64,000 nt of DNA from Antitrichia curtipendula. Taxonomy: Eukaryota; Streptophyta; Bryopsida; Hypnales; Leucodontaceae. A program made the position numbers and the translations under genes. The stretch lies in the NCBI GenBank assembly GCA_951230915.1, contig OX579641.1, positions 23,848,254 through 23,912,253 on the forward strand. The letters run 5' to 3'. Shown one piece after another: positions 1-12,065 of the stretch. The notes below the pieces were generated by a model that saw only the letters and a program-made list of their open reading frames with translations, was not told where the DNA came from and did no database searches. Numbering within the stretch: position 1 is the first letter of the stretch; the number at the start of each line of letters is the position of its first letter.

Positions 1-1551
1 AATTTATGCATCATAGCAAATTCTTTGTATTCAATTTGCAAGTATTTATGGAACAAGCATTCACAAGAATTATAAATGCTATGCCTATGAATGCATGTAC
101 TAAGATAGGAAATCCATTGTGGATCATTTGGCCATTATGCAAGTTAAAAATTTGGATGTTTTTGCAAAAGAAATGGAAAATAAGGGATATTTCACATGTA
201 TTTTGCTCAACTCATGTTTGAAAAAAAATGATACATTATAGGTAGTCAAAGCAAAAACATACAGCTTTCCATTGTATTCAACCTTAAAGAGATACTATTC
301 TTGTCCTTTTGGATACTAATGTGGTTCTCTTACTTAACTGCATGGTTCTAAAGAAAATCCAAAAGTCTCCTTTTGTATAGTGAAACAATGAAAGAACCTT
401 TTATTACATGTAGAAGCCACATGGGAGAATTCATTGAATTCATTGAATGGTGACTTTTCAACCCAATTCCAATCCTTTCATCCTACTATTTCCAAAACTT
501 TGAACCCTAATTGCACACTCAATGCAATAAAAAAAATACATTAGAATGCAACAAAATTGAATTGGATACAAAAATAGAGCTCCAAATTGAACTACAGTCT
601 ATAATAGGTTTGCTTATCTTAGAGTTAAGTTCAATTTACTTCTCTAATTTTGGTAGTTAATCAACTGAGATGAAATAATAAGATGACCTAAATGCACAAT
701 CATTCAATTATGAGAGCTATGTTACAATGCACTATTCAACATGAAAGAGAGAAAGAAAACTAACTCCAATCTTAGGAGAGTAACTAATGAGTCTATTTAT
801 CTTGGGCCTCACATAAGAATTCTAGGATTGCGAGCAAGTGACACAAAGACTATATGCAAACCATGTAAAAGAGAGAAGATTGTGAACCAAAATTCTATGT
901 GACCTTAAGGGACATACATTGTAGATCCTAAATGGAATACTATTATTGTCCTCTATGTGAACCAAAACATTGATTGTAGTATGTGAATTTGATGAATTGA
1001 ATGCAAATTGTTGAGAATGGTGTAATTGGAGTTGATGTTTGGAATGGTATGTTTTAAATGAGTAAGAAATTTAGGCATAATTTGGCTACGCAAGTGCAAT
1101 TTGTATCATTGGAGCAAATAGGGATAAAGCCAGGGGAGAATTATATGGTTGGGTGATTTTGTGTCAAATATTCTAGCATTCATTAGTGTGAACTATGAAG
1201 CACAGTGTGTTTGTAATAGTGACAGTTTAACAATTTCTAAATAGATTTGTTGTATCTTGTGATTCTAAGTGCTTTTATATGGGATTTTGTTTAGCAAATT
1301 AAGACATGTATTTAAGTGTCTATTTAGTTGAGGTTAAATAGTAGGCATAGAGCACATGGCAATTGAATGGGCCAAAAAAGATGTTTACATACATATTCCA
1401 ATTATTGGTCATAACAAAATTTAAATAAATATTTGGTTTGAGCATTTGAGATTATTGGATTAGTCTAGAAGTTATTTGAGAGCTTATAATCAATGTGTGG
1501 ATTTTGTATCCATTTGTTGATGCTTGGGAAGTTGTAAGCAAGTTCAATTAA
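1..1551. other. AT-rich intergenic DNA, no gene seen
   Basis: No open frame here resembles a known protein, and no tRNA-like or repeat structure stands out. The only open frame over 60 codons, near the left edge, has a low-complexity composition typical of chance. The right edge carries GTTCAATTAA, the left copy of the presumed target-site duplication of the large Mutator-like element that follows. Confidence 0.6.
1542..1551 (+). repeat. Left target-site duplication of the large element
   Basis: GTTCAATTAA directly precedes the left inverted end. The identical 10 bases directly follow the right inverted end at 18158-18167. Ten bases is within the range made by Mutator-superfamily insertion. 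A 9-base duplication with one chance match is also possible. Confidence 0.75.
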
Positions 1552-1613
1552 CAACGACGCTAGAATGCGAGCGGTGAGCGGTGAGCGATGAGCAGTGAGC
1601 AGTGAGCAATGAG
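1552..1613 (+). repeat. Left terminal inverted repeat with subterminal heptamer array
   Basis: It begins CAACGACGCTAGAATGCGAG and runs into tandem heptamers of the form RTGAGCR at 1567-1613. Short tandem arrays at transposon ends are commonly transposase binding sites; that role is inferred. A short GGTCAA/TTGACC hairpin follows at about 1613-1626. Confidence 0.8.
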
Positions 1614-1719
1614 GTCAAAATTGACCTAAAATTGTATAATTTTGGAGAAGATTTAAACTTTTTTTTTATTTTTTAATAAATTTATTTTTTTAATTTTATG
1701 GAAAAAGTAATTTTTGTAA

Positions 1720-1772
1720 CCCATTACCGTGGCTTAGAAATATTTTTAATTGATTTTTCAAGCGGTAATGGG
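1720..1772. repeat. Subterminal hairpin
   Basis: CCCATTACCG at 1720-1729 is exactly inverted as CGGTAATGGG at 1763-1772, giving a 10-bp stem with a 33-base loop just inside the left end of the large element. Its role is unknown. Confidence 0.6.
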
Positions 1773-2298
1773 CGATAAAATTCCCTCACATGAAAGAGAA
1801 TGTTGAATTTTGAGAACGGCTCTTTTCCAATTTCAGAATGGAATTGACTACTTCATACCGCTGATTGGATGAATATTTTTGGATTGAGTTTTTGGATGGA
1901 TGTACAGACTTTTTAGATGTATGATGTTTTGGGTATGGAGAAAGAATTTCATCCATTGTTGCAAAAACAACTCAATGAACCACATGAACTTCAGTGGGTA
2001 CAAAAAGTGAGCCTTGGGTGAAAATAACCCATTAGATATTACACTGAAAAATATATCTTTTCTTGCATAAGATGGATCAATGAACTACAAGATTTAAAAT
2101 AATGGATAAAACATTCCTCTTTATCAAAGAGCGGTTTAGGCCCATTATATGGGGGAATATATATACTTTTTTTGTATTTTTTTCTTTCCCACAAATGGGA
2201 AAAATAGGATTCTATGTCCAAAGATACATTATTTATGCCCTAATAAAATTTTACCAAAAAAAGAACAAAAACACTTAACTTCACAAGTTCATTGTGAA

Positions 2299-2338
2299 GG
2301 CCAAAAGGCCTCCTCGGTGCCGAGGAGGCCTTTTGGCC
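2299..2338. repeat. 40-bp near-perfect palindrome downstream of the transposase gene
   Basis: Two 19-base arms starting GGCCAAAAGGCC and ending CTCCTCGG face each other across a TG centre. It lies about 85 bases beyond the transposase stop codon (minus strand). The core CCTCGGTGCCGAGG is the motif repeated in the central array and in the palindromes at the other end of the element. It could act as a transcription terminator or as a protein-binding site. Confidence 0.85.
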
Positions 2339-2423
2339 CTCCAAATTCCTGAGAGATTTTAGACATAAACAATAAAAAGTGGCAATAACTTGCCAGGACT
2401 ATTATGACCAAGAAAGAAAAAAC

Positions 2424-5400
2424 TTAGAGATTACTATGGCGGAGTAGGGTTTGTACTTCATCAAAGCTAAGACTTGGTGCATGTATGTACTTGTCGTCCT
2501 CAGAGTTTGCCTTGCACAAGAATCGGTAGACATAATACAAGTGTTTGCAGTTCACCCACGCTTTTCGTTTGCCCAATGCTCCACTGCTCATTGTAACAAA
2601 ATCTTCGCACGTGCAAGACGGAAAGTCACATAGAGCAACAATATATGTCTTCTGCTTGGAATAGATACCTGAATCCATGGTAATGATTCTTCCATAACCG
2701 GGATATGGAATTGGCGTCACGTTCTTCACAGTAGCCTTGACATTTCGGGCTGTTTCCCACTTGTTGCGATGATCTATAGTAGGGGCGCCTTCAGAGCGCT
2801 TGATGGTCCTGCCATATCGCTTGGTAGGATGTGAAGCACCATCTGACGGCCTGGGATTCACAATGTCAGCAATAGCTGATGTGGATGAGTTATGGAAGAG
2901 GCGTCGGGGAGACATGTCGAAGTCCTTCGTTTGAAGTTGGAAGCCTCCCTCTTCTAGAACGAGGATCTCACCCTTTGTCAAATGGGTGCCACGAGCAACA
3001 GGCCAAATCGTTGGAAGAACGGGCCAGTCATACACCCACCTGAGTTTGGATCCGTGAACACATCGCAAGATATCATCGGGGCAAAACCAGAAGTCAAAAA
3101 TGACGATTGCCCTACTTCCATACTCGGTCATGCGACCGTTATAAGTTGGAGCAGGGGTACCATTCTTCTTATCCTTGCAGACAAGTGCACCACATTTTTT
3201 CTTCTGCCCCACTTGAACGCTGTGACATTTCTTCCCCACCTTCTTGCAACGTGCAATGTGCCATTGCAATGGATTGCACTCTGTCTCAAGAATAGAAGTA
3301 GCATGGGGAAGATAGGATGGTATAGATTCAGTGGGAGTGGCGATGACGTTCGAAATCCCAGCGTCAGTTCGGGCTCGCGTTGAACGGGTTTGAACACGGG
3401 GGTGGGAGAAATTAACTTTGTCATGGCGGTGGGAGTCCTCTTCTGATCCGGGTGGCAAATCTAACTTTCTTTTGCTTGATCCAAAGACCTCTTCCCCTTC
3501 CAAGTGCGGAACCCTAGTGGTGAATCTATCTGCCCCAGGAAGCATGCTAATTGCGGCAGCAATCTTTATTGGGTCGTTCGACCTTCTGGTAGCCCGAAGA
3601 CGAAGCTCATGGAGGTGGGGCCCAGTGCCAGATGTGTGACCTTGAAGAAACGCCCAATAATTGGTGGATTGCATCATGGCACGCATCATGTCGTCCGTCG
3701 TAGCTACATAGAGGCAAGTCCCCCGGTTGCTCGACATTTGCAACCACTTGTTGTGCACTGTCTCCGTGAGATTGCAGGATGGCATTTCCGCCAATTGCTC
3801 ATTGTCCAACTTCTGTATTACATGGCACACATTCAAGACTTTAGTACAGTAGTGCTTGAAATGAAAGAAGATGATTCGCTTAGGGTTAGGTTTAACAAGT
3901 ACAGCTACAGCGGGGGAACCGGAGTTAGAAATTAGGGTTAAAGAGTTTAGGGTTATACCATGTCCATGAAGCCTCCCCACTGGCAATAACGGAAGTGCCA
4001 AAAACCCAACCAGTCGTCCAATTCACGCACTGCATCTTCAGAGGCCGCACGCGATGAGAGCCACCAACCTTTGATGCCAAGGTAAAGTTCTTCCGCTTCT
4101 TCAAATGTTTTGGCGTCTTTGTATTGTCGACAAAGGCGGACATGTTGTTCTCGAAACTCCGGTTTGATGAGTTTATTGGTGTGTCTGTTCAGGGATGTCA
4201 CCCAGTGAAGTAGACAAGATCTTTCTCTGTCCACCATCTTCACGGTTGGGTCGCCATTCCCGTAGATGATACGGACAGCGTTCCAATTTGCTTGGGCGCT
4301 GTCCGCCATGAAGCCTTTGAAGTTAGGGTTCGAGATTCCGTGGCGTTTCATCAACTTATTCAACGATAGCCACATCAACTTCTGGGATTCAACATCCTCG
4401 CTCTGCATGTCAAAGACGGCGATGCTCATCACACGGCAGTACTCAACGTCATAGACGTGGGCGGCCATTGTAGTCCAGTCCCTTACTCGTTTGACATGGT
4501 CGAACATGATCCAAGAGTTCTGGAGGTCGCCACCAGGTTGCATACGTTTTACGAGGTCGACACCGCTGCCCGGGCCTTCTTCCGACATTTTGAACAGGTA
4601 CACCTTTTCTTGACCTTGCCCTAGAAAGACACTGTCTTGGATATATGCGTAGGGACTCTTCAATTTCAGTTTGATGATATTGTCAAGTGGTCCCCCATTA
4701 GCAGTCAGTCGGAAAGAAGAGATAGCATTTCTGATGTTTGGAGAACTAAGTATCCGAAACTTCTCCATAACCCTGACCAGGGAATCTCCACGAAGCGGTT
4801 CGGGCGTGCCTTCCCGGTCAAGTGCAAAGATCTCATTTGACAAGAACTCCTTACTAGCAGCTAGAGCAATGGCGGAGTTCTTCGCAATAGGGGTTTTGGA
4901 GACTTCGTTACTTACAAGCTCAATGACTTTCTCAACGGATTCGCGACAAGTGCCCTTAGCAATAGGATGTTGGTGAGTACCAATATGGATGCAAGCCCTA
5001 CCAATACCAGTTTTGTTGACAACGTAATACATTTTCGACGGACAAGATTCAAGGCAAGATGGAGGAGACTTACAGATCCGGCAAACAAGGGTCGAGTTCA
5101 GCGGAGGGATATCTCTAAGAGGAAAAGTGTGCGGTGAAAGGCCCTCCCATTCTGTTTCGTTATGTGAGCCGTTGCGTCGTAACCTCGGGCAAGCGGTGTT
5201 ATTACACTGTAGGTGACCAACACAGCTAAAAGATCGAAACTTGAGACCGAAATCATTCACAATGTTAGTGGTGTAAGTTTTGGTCCATGCATGTCCATCG
5301 AACCGTTTATCCATGCCTTCCATTTGGCGAGCTATAGATGGAGAAGTAGAAGAAAGAAGAGGAGGGAGTTCGAAAAGCACATCTCCATTAAATTCTGGTG

Positions 5401-6061
5401 GTAAGTACTTGACCTTCTCGCAACGTAGAGTATCTAGATTTAAGAACTTCAGGTCATTCTTCCCACGTGGTCTAGTTTGCAATTGCCTAAGGACTTCAAG
5501 AATGGAAGAGGTTTCCTTAGAACGAGGTAAAGGTGGTCGGGAATTTAGCGAGGGCAAGCTCGAGAGGGATTGCGATCCGCTCTCTTCAGGTTCTACGACG
5601 GTTTCAGTGATAGGAGAGAGAAAAGAATACTCCGGGACTCGATATCTAGGAACAACATCGTCATCAGATAACTCACTCAAAAGAATGGTGTCATTCTCGG
5701 AGCCCTTAAGCTTGACAGAAGCTGGGAAAGATGTGTGGATTGTAGACTTCCTAGACTCTGGGGTAGAAATTGAGGGACTGTCCATTGGATAGCCCAGAAC
5801 TCTGAATTTCTCAGCCGGAAGTCTCCAGGTTAGCTCTGTATCCTTCACTCTTTTCTTCTGCAATATAGTTGAAACTACTTCTACACCTTGGGCATCATAA
5901 ACTTCCTGCTCTAACCACATGGATGTTCTAAGTAATCTAAAGCGTTGGGAGAGCATTGCCTCGGAGATCCAGACGACACCATCATCATCTACAGGAAGTG
6001 ACAAAGGAACAGAGCGGTCCATACCGTGAATGGAGGCCATGGCCATAATGATCGAGTACAA
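2424..6061 (-). CDS. Mutator-like (MULE) transposase with SWIM zinc finger
   Basis: Two exons on the minus strand: 6061-3959 and 3854-2424, with a 104-base GT-AG intron in phase 0. Together they encode about 1177 residues and stay open. The likely first Met is at 6061, though in-frame Mets follow within 15 residues. Residues about 280-400 contain a Cys/His-rich segment with CxxC pairs, likely DNA binding. Residues about 535-700 look like the MULE DDE region, with VYDVEYCRVMSIAVFD (candidate first Asp at 538 or 551) and FMADSAQANWNAVR (second Asp at 587). Near the C-terminus, residues about 1115-1139 hold CTC...CKH, the CxCxnCxH pattern of a SWIM zinc finger. A Lys/Arg-rich, probably disordered linker lies between. 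Known: this domain order is typical of MuDR-type transposases. It is the presumed mobilising enzyme of the large element. The family is inferred by pattern only, and the third acidic residue was not placed. Confidence 0.78.
3855..3958 (-). other. Intron of the MULE transposase gene
   Basis: On the minus strand the donor GTATAACC follows an ATG codon and the acceptor TTTCAAG precedes CACTAC. Removing it joins two long open frames in phase. Without splicing, the first frame ends two codons after the donor. Confidence 0.7.
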
Positions 6062-6593
6062 GGTATTGGATTGGGAAGATGATGCTCTTTATTGGAAGGC
6101 TTAGATTTGTAGAGAATGTAGCATACACGAAGGTAGTAAAATTGTGTAGAAGTTCAAATTCTGTAGAGTGGTTAAAAAGAAATAAATGACAGTACTGAGG
6201 AAGAAGTTACATGGCAGTTTAGGGTGATTCAGTATCTTGGTGAACTTTGATTTTAATAGAAGCACAATAATGACAATCAAAACAACGATGCCCTGCTGGC
6301 GGCTGTCAGATGCGGTTTTAGAATGTCGTTACATAAATCTAGTATAGATTTGGTAGCATTTCAAATTCTTTGGAAGTGAGATGGTAAGAACATTCAAAAT
6401 AGAGTTAAGGATTGCATCCGTTGAGACTTCCAAAAAGTTTCTGGCGGCGCACAAGTTAAATTAGTGAGTCTAAGCTAGTCAGGAAGAAGTTAGATACATG
6501 GCAGTATAGAAAGTAAAATAGAAAGACCAGCAATAAGCATATGATGCAAGTAGTTATGTAGGTCAATGGGAGTGGCTATATAGATAGAGAGTA

Positions 6594-6952
6594 ATGCGAG
6601 AAGAGCCAAATAGAAAGACACGGAGGGGAGGTCTCAGGTTTTCCACAAGGAAACAACTTCAGAGGTCTAAAATGGCTAGACGTTATCAGACCAAGTTTGG
6701 AGATGGGAGGGGAACATCTTTGGCTTCTACATTCGAGCGCTTGGGTAGTGGAGCTGAAGTGGAGGAGGGCAAGATTGAAAGTGCTGGGCTTAATGACAAT
6801 TCCAAGAACGATTTGTTAGAATCAGAGTTTGACTCCTTAGTTCACTCTGAAGATGAAAGAGGGCAATCCAGTGGTGCGCAAGAAGTTGAGTTCGAATCAT
6901 TGACTCAATTACCCGGTTTTCTAAGAAGTGCGTCGGACCAAATCCTTCATGT
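6594..6952 (+). CDS. Possible first exon of an unknown charged protein
   Basis: Not recognised. The open frame starts with a basic stretch (MREEPNRKTRRGG, RKQLQRSKMARR) and then turns acidic and Ser-rich (residues 40-110). A splice donor-like CAT|GTGAGT lies at about 6952. It sits upstream of the transposase start in the opposite orientation, so it could be a separate element-encoded gene, a first exon whose partners I cannot place, or chance. A later open stretch at 7427-7612 (RFGAGTIGMDFFMSYYKVLLEDRINN) could be another exon. Coding status is uncertain. Confidence 0.25.
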
Positions 6953-7933
6953 GAGTTTTGAAATCCATGGTTTCCTTTCACAATTTGGTTATTCATATTA
7001 TTGGTGAAAGGTATTGTTCGGGAAATCTTTGGTATTATTTTGATAGATTTGCCTTTCTCAATACATATAATGGATACTATTCTACTATAGAGGCTGGATA
7101 GAGATTGGGTAGTGTTAGTGATATAAGCAATGAACGATAACCCTAGATATATGTGGTAATTATAATAGATTGTGACCTTCAAAACCGTAGCCATTGTCAA
7201 GGAACTTGGACTTCCTTGAGCAAAACTGAGAAGGACATCATATTAAAAATGTAATCATAGGATCTTATTCTTAAACTACTCTAAGACGATGTTGTGAAAA
7301 TGCCTTGATTTTTGACCCAATGGTGGGAATGATAATTGAGAGAATAACATACATAATTGTTACCCGTAGAGACAGTTGGAATTAAGGGCTCAACCCCTGA
7401 AGAATCGTTGTTAATTCGGAGGACAAATGCGTTTCGGGGCAGGTACCATCGGGATGGATTTTTTCATGTCATATTACAAAGTTTTATTGGAAGATAGAAT
7501 AAATAATAAGCTTTGTAGTCATATAATTGCTTTCAGAATCGGTCCTATGCGGCAGAAGTTACTAACAAATAAGATCAAAACAATGGACGGAGGGCAGTTC
7601 GAACAGCATTAGGGATTGGACCTCTCACTAGTAGTTTGTTCTTTCCATTGACTATATTTTTGACTATCTGGAAAGCCTTCATACATCTCATTTGGTTTGA
7701 TAGTAGAAAAAATGGATATTCTTGGTTATTGAGTAGGTGGAGCATCGTAGTGAAAAAAATAACATTCAGGATTTATTGAAGAATGCAACCTTTCGATTTT
7801 ATCATAATTCCTGGATGGTATAGGATACATTCTATCACATTCCACTGGAGTAAGTGCACATTAATTTGATAAAAAATTTATTAGTTTTGTAAATTTATCT
7901 TCTCTCTTCTACCTCTTTCTACTTATGAAGAGT

Positions 7934-8062
7934 AGTATAATTTCCAAGATAGTATAATTTCCAAGATTAATAATTATAGTATAATTTCCAGTAGTATAAT
8001 TTCCAAGATTAATAATTATAGTATAATTTCCAGTAGTATAATTTCCAAGATTAATAATTATA
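7934..8062 (+). repeat. 42-bp tandem repeat, about 2.5 to 3 copies
   Basis: The unit contains AGTATAATTTCCAAGATTAA and repeats at 7961, 8003 and 8045 with exact 42-base spacing. AT-rich, with no coding potential. Confidence 0.8.
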
Positions 8063-8406
8063 TGGTGGCAAATGTGCTAAGGTAATTATTAAGCATTCTG
8101 AATTTCTGGACATTGTTGCATTAATCGATTATTTTGGATGTCTGTCACATTTGATTTTGTCTTGAAATGTTTTACGAACATGAAAAAAATAATGCAAAAT
8201 AGACTAGTTATTTAAATTCAAAACTGATTGTGAACTTTCTGGGCCACAATTCTGAATCCAAGGCATTTGAAAATACTGGCAAAACACGAAAGATAATTTC
8301 CTTTTTGCAGAAGCTTATATTATTCAATCCATATGTTCAAATGTCCAAAAAACTTTACAATTTCATGTACACGAATTAATATTTCTGATTTCGATGAAGA
8401 CTGACA

Positions 8407-8976
8407 TTAAAGTTTCTCTGCACCGGGAAAAGAGCTTTGTGTACGACAGAAACCAGTCCGACGTAGCACTTCTCCTTGTTGTTTACGTTCTTGTTGTCGT
8501 TCCCGTTCTTCCTGGTTAGTGTTCCTCGAGCTGCCCACTTTGTGATATTTAGCAGTCCAATATGTCCAACCCTGTCTCAGCTGCAATTGGAATTTGAATT
8601 TGTTGCATAAAAACCGAAACATGTTTTGACAGAGAAGATGGGGAATATGCGATTTTAGATTCTCGCGTGACAGGTTAGTAGTCGCATAGTCCCAAACAGC
8701 ATGCGCAAGGAAACGTATTCGGCGAAGTTTAGAACGGGGTTCTGAACAGATCACGCTGTGACCAACTCCCAGGGGTTAGTAACAAGGATCGACACAATCG
8801 TACACAAATCTTGTCGGAGAGGACATCTCTGGTGGAAAACGGTACTCGAGAGAATTAAGGTACGCGACAAAAGTAGGGTAAGCGTGAACAGGGTCAGCAT
8901 CTGGTTCATTTGTGCTTAGGGTTCGTGAACAGTTCTTCTCGGGAATCTCAACACGCGGAAGTCGATAGAAATCCAA
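8407..8976 (-). pseudogene. Broken open frame of unknown function in the large element
   Basis: On the minus strand, 8976-8779 and 8775-8407 are in the same frame, separated only by one TAA stop (8776-8778). Together they would encode about 189 residues. The first part reads MDFYRLPRVEIPEKNC and ends VDPCY; the second contains SEPRSKLRRIRFLAHAVWDYA and a Gln/Glu/Arg-rich tail. The composition looks more like protein than chance, but I recognise no family. Its 5' part overlaps the start of the palindrome-bearing repeats, so part of the frame may be created by repeat sequence. It may be a decayed accessory gene of the element or fortuitous. Confidence 0.3.
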
Positions 8977-11900
8977 GAGCAGAATATGGCGCTCCTCGGC
9001 GACTAGGACCGCTCGTGGTCACGCCTTGAGCTTAGTTTTGAGCAGATTACCCAGTGACGATTTTCTCGGCTTTGTGACAAGATTTGCGGTGACTTGCTTC
9101 GACCAGCATCGACCAGCTTTGATTTGCGGTGACCACCTCCCCAGTATGTGAGGGTCGCTAGGTTAATATGAGCTGAGCTTGGACCTCCAAGGCACCAAGG
9201 AACTCTGGCGTTGGGGTTTAGGGTTCGTGAACAATTATTTTCGGGAGTGGAGTTCTTCGCTGGATTTCAGATCGCGAGCGTCCATAGAAATCCAAGAGCT
9301 GAGAATGGCAGAGTAGGCAGCTCCTTGGCACCGAGGAACTCTCGTGATCACACCTTGATCCGCGTTTTGAGCAAGTCACTGGGGACCAGATTTCTGGGGT
9401 TCTGATAATTGTTGCGATGACCAGCTCCTCGTTACATGTGGGTAGTCAAGTTAACAAGAGATGAGCTTAGACCTCCTTGGCACTGAGGAACTCGCGCTGC
9501 CACGCCCAGAGTGTTAAGCTGGTAAACAGAGATCACCGAGAGTCGATAGAAATTCGGTGTAATTTGGAGTGATTTGGAGCTCCTCGGCGACGTGGAACGG
9601 TTGCCTTCCCGCCTTGAAATTTGTCTTGACCCAATTTTAATTCACCCGATTCTCGGGCTTAGGGTTAGTTTTGCACAAAGCAGCTTAGACCAGCTTCCCT
9701 TAGCGGTGACCAGCTCCTCAGTACGTGAGGGTCGTCATTTAATATGGATAACAAGGGCTGACTTGGACCTTCTCGGCACCGAGGAACTCCCGCTGTCACG
9801 CCCCTCAGTTTATTTTGAGCAGGTTACCCATGATCTTGTGGGAGTCCACAGAAATCCCTGGAGTTCAATTGGAGCTCCTCGGCGACTAGGAACGCCTACC
9901 CGAACGCTTGGAAATTTGTCTTGAGCTGATCACCTGTAGGAATTCTCTTGTTCTCGATTAGTGGTTCATTGACCAGGATCGACCAGCTTAGATTGGTTTT
10001 GATTATCGGTGACTGGCTCCTCGTTACGTGAGGGTCGTCAGGTTACCAAGCTCTGAGTTTGGACTTCCTCGGCACCGAGGAACACTCGCCGTAACCTCCT
10101 TCGACGTGTTCTCAGCAGGTCACCCAGGATAGCGCGAGAGTTCACAGATTTCATGAGCTGGAATTGTGGCTCCTCGGCGACGAGGAACGGTTGCACTCTC
10201 GACTTGAAATTTGTCTTGACCCGATTTTAATTCACCCGATTCTCGGGCTTAGGGTTAGTTTTGCACAAAGCAGCTTAGACCAGCTTCCCTTAGCGGTGAC
10301 CAGCTCCTCAGTACGTGAGGGTCGTCATTTAATATGGATAACAAGGGCTGACTTGGACCTTCTCGGCACCGAGGAACTCCCGCTGTCACGCCCCTCAGTT
10401 TATTTTGAGCAGGTTACCCATGATCTTGTGGGAGTCCACAGAAATCCCTGGAGTTCAATTGGAGCTCCTCGGCGACTAGGAACGCCTACCCGAACGCTTG
10501 GAAATTTGTCTTGAGCTGATCACCTGTAGGAATTCTCTTGTTCTCGATTAGTGGTTCATTGACCAGGATCGACCAGCTTAGATTGGTTTTGATTATCGGT
10601 GACTGGCTCCTCGTTACGTGAGGGTCGTCAGGTTACCAAGCTCTGAGTTTGGACTTCCTCGGCACCGAGGAACACTCGCCGTAACCTCCTTCGACGTGTT
10701 CTAAGCAGGTCACCCAGGATAGCGCGAGAGTTCACAGATTTCATGAGCTGGAATTGTGGCTCCTCGGCGACGAGGAACGGTTGCACTCTCAACTTGAAAT
10801 TTGTCTTGACCCGATTTTAATTGACCCGATTCTCGGGCTTAGGGTTAGTTTTGCGCAAAGCAGCTTAGACCAGCTTCCCTTAGCGGTAACCAGCTCCTCA
10901 GTACGTGAGGGTCGTCATTTAACATGGATAACAAGGGCTGATCTCGGACCTCCTCGGCACCGAGGAACTCCCGCTATCACGCCCCTCAGTTTGTTTTGAG
11001 CAGGTCACCCAGGATCACGCAAGAATCCACAGATATCCCTGGAGTACAATTGGACCTCCTCGGCGATGAGGAACGCCTGCCCGCACGCCTAGAATTTTGT
11101 CTTGAGCTGATCACCTGTAGGGATTCTCTTGTTCTCAATTAGTGGTTCATTGACCAGCATCGACCAGCTTAGATTGGTTTTGATTATCGGTGATTGGCTC
11201 CTCGTTACGTGAGGGTCTTCAGGCTACCAAGATCTAAGCCTGGACTTCCTCGGCACCGAGGAACACTCGCCGTAACCTCCTTCGACGTGTTCTAAGCAGG
11301 TCACGCAGGATAGCGCGGGAGTTCACAGATTTTTTGAGCAGCATTTGGGGCACCTCGGCGACGAGGAACGCCTGCCCTCCCGCTTGGAAATTTGTTGTGA
11401 GCTGATTATCGGTGACTGGCTCTTCGTTACTTGAGGGTTGTCAGATGACCAAGATCTAAGCTTGGACTTCCTCGGCACCGAAGAACACTCGCCGTCACCT
11501 TCTTCGACGAGTTTTGAGCAGGTCACCCATGACAGCGGGAGAATTGAGAGAATTTCCGAGCTGCATTTGGGGCAGCTCGGCGACGAGGAACGCCTGCGTT
11601 CTTGCTTTCAACCATGTTTTGAGCTGATCATGCATTGACCAAATTCTCGGGTTAGTTCTTAGATTTGTGGTGACCTGCTCTCGGAGCCCCTAGTCATTGT
11701 TACGAGCGCGTCACTGCTTTGCTTATATCATATAGAGGGTCAGTATCTAGTGCGTTTGTTCTTAGGTTTTGTGAACAGTTATTTTCGGTGAGAGTTCGTT
11801 GTTGGATCTCATTTCGCGAGCGTTGATAGGAATCCAAGAGAAGAATTTGAAGCTCCTCTGCGTCGAGGAACTCTTGATGTCAGGCCTTGAACCTTGTTTT

Positions 11901-12065
11901 GAGGAAATCACCTGTGACCACTTTAATCGGCTGTGTTTAGTCATGCGGTGACCAGCTACGACTAGCATGGGCAGGTTCCGATTTGTGGTGACCAGCTCCT
12001 CGTTACATAATGGTCGTCAGATTCACGTGAGTTGAGCTTGGACATCCTCGGTGCCGAGGAACTCC
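8922..12065 (+). repeat. Central array of 590-bp tandem units and CCTCGGCACCGAGG motifs
   Basis: Three consecutive units of 590, 590 and 591 bases can be measured from the repeated TCCTCGGCGA block at 9581, 10171, 10761 and 11352. The first two units are nearly identical. The fourth is truncated to about 220 bases, and more diverged relatives lie on both sides (8922-9570 and 11575-12065). Each full unit holds four motif sites of two alternating kinds: a near-palindrome CTCGGCACCGAGGAAC and a variant CTCGGCGACGAGGAAC. I count about 20 sites between 8993 and 12062. Open frames of 80-116 codons recurring every 590 bases are a by-product of the repeat. The array lies between the divergently transcribed transposase and ParB/methylase-like genes, so it may serve as a shared regulatory or protein-binding region. 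Confidence 0.9.

Noticed and set aside
2982..5792. Plus-strand open frames of 60-170 codons across the MULE transposase
   Set aside because: Antisense shadows of the minus-strand transposase exons.
3959..6061. Reading the two transposase frames as separate genes or a frameshifted pseudogene
   Set aside because: A 104-base GT-AG intron in phase 0 joins them cleanly, so a spliced gene is the simpler explanation.
9574..10999. Three similar open frames (116, 116 and 81 codons) in series
   Set aside because: They recur every 590 bases because the DNA is a tandem repeat. They have no protein family features and no independent evidence of coding.
8993..12062. CRISPR array suggested by regularly spaced palindromic motifs
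   Set aside because: Spacers are not unique, the repeats are part of larger 590-bp units, and the setting is a plant transposon.
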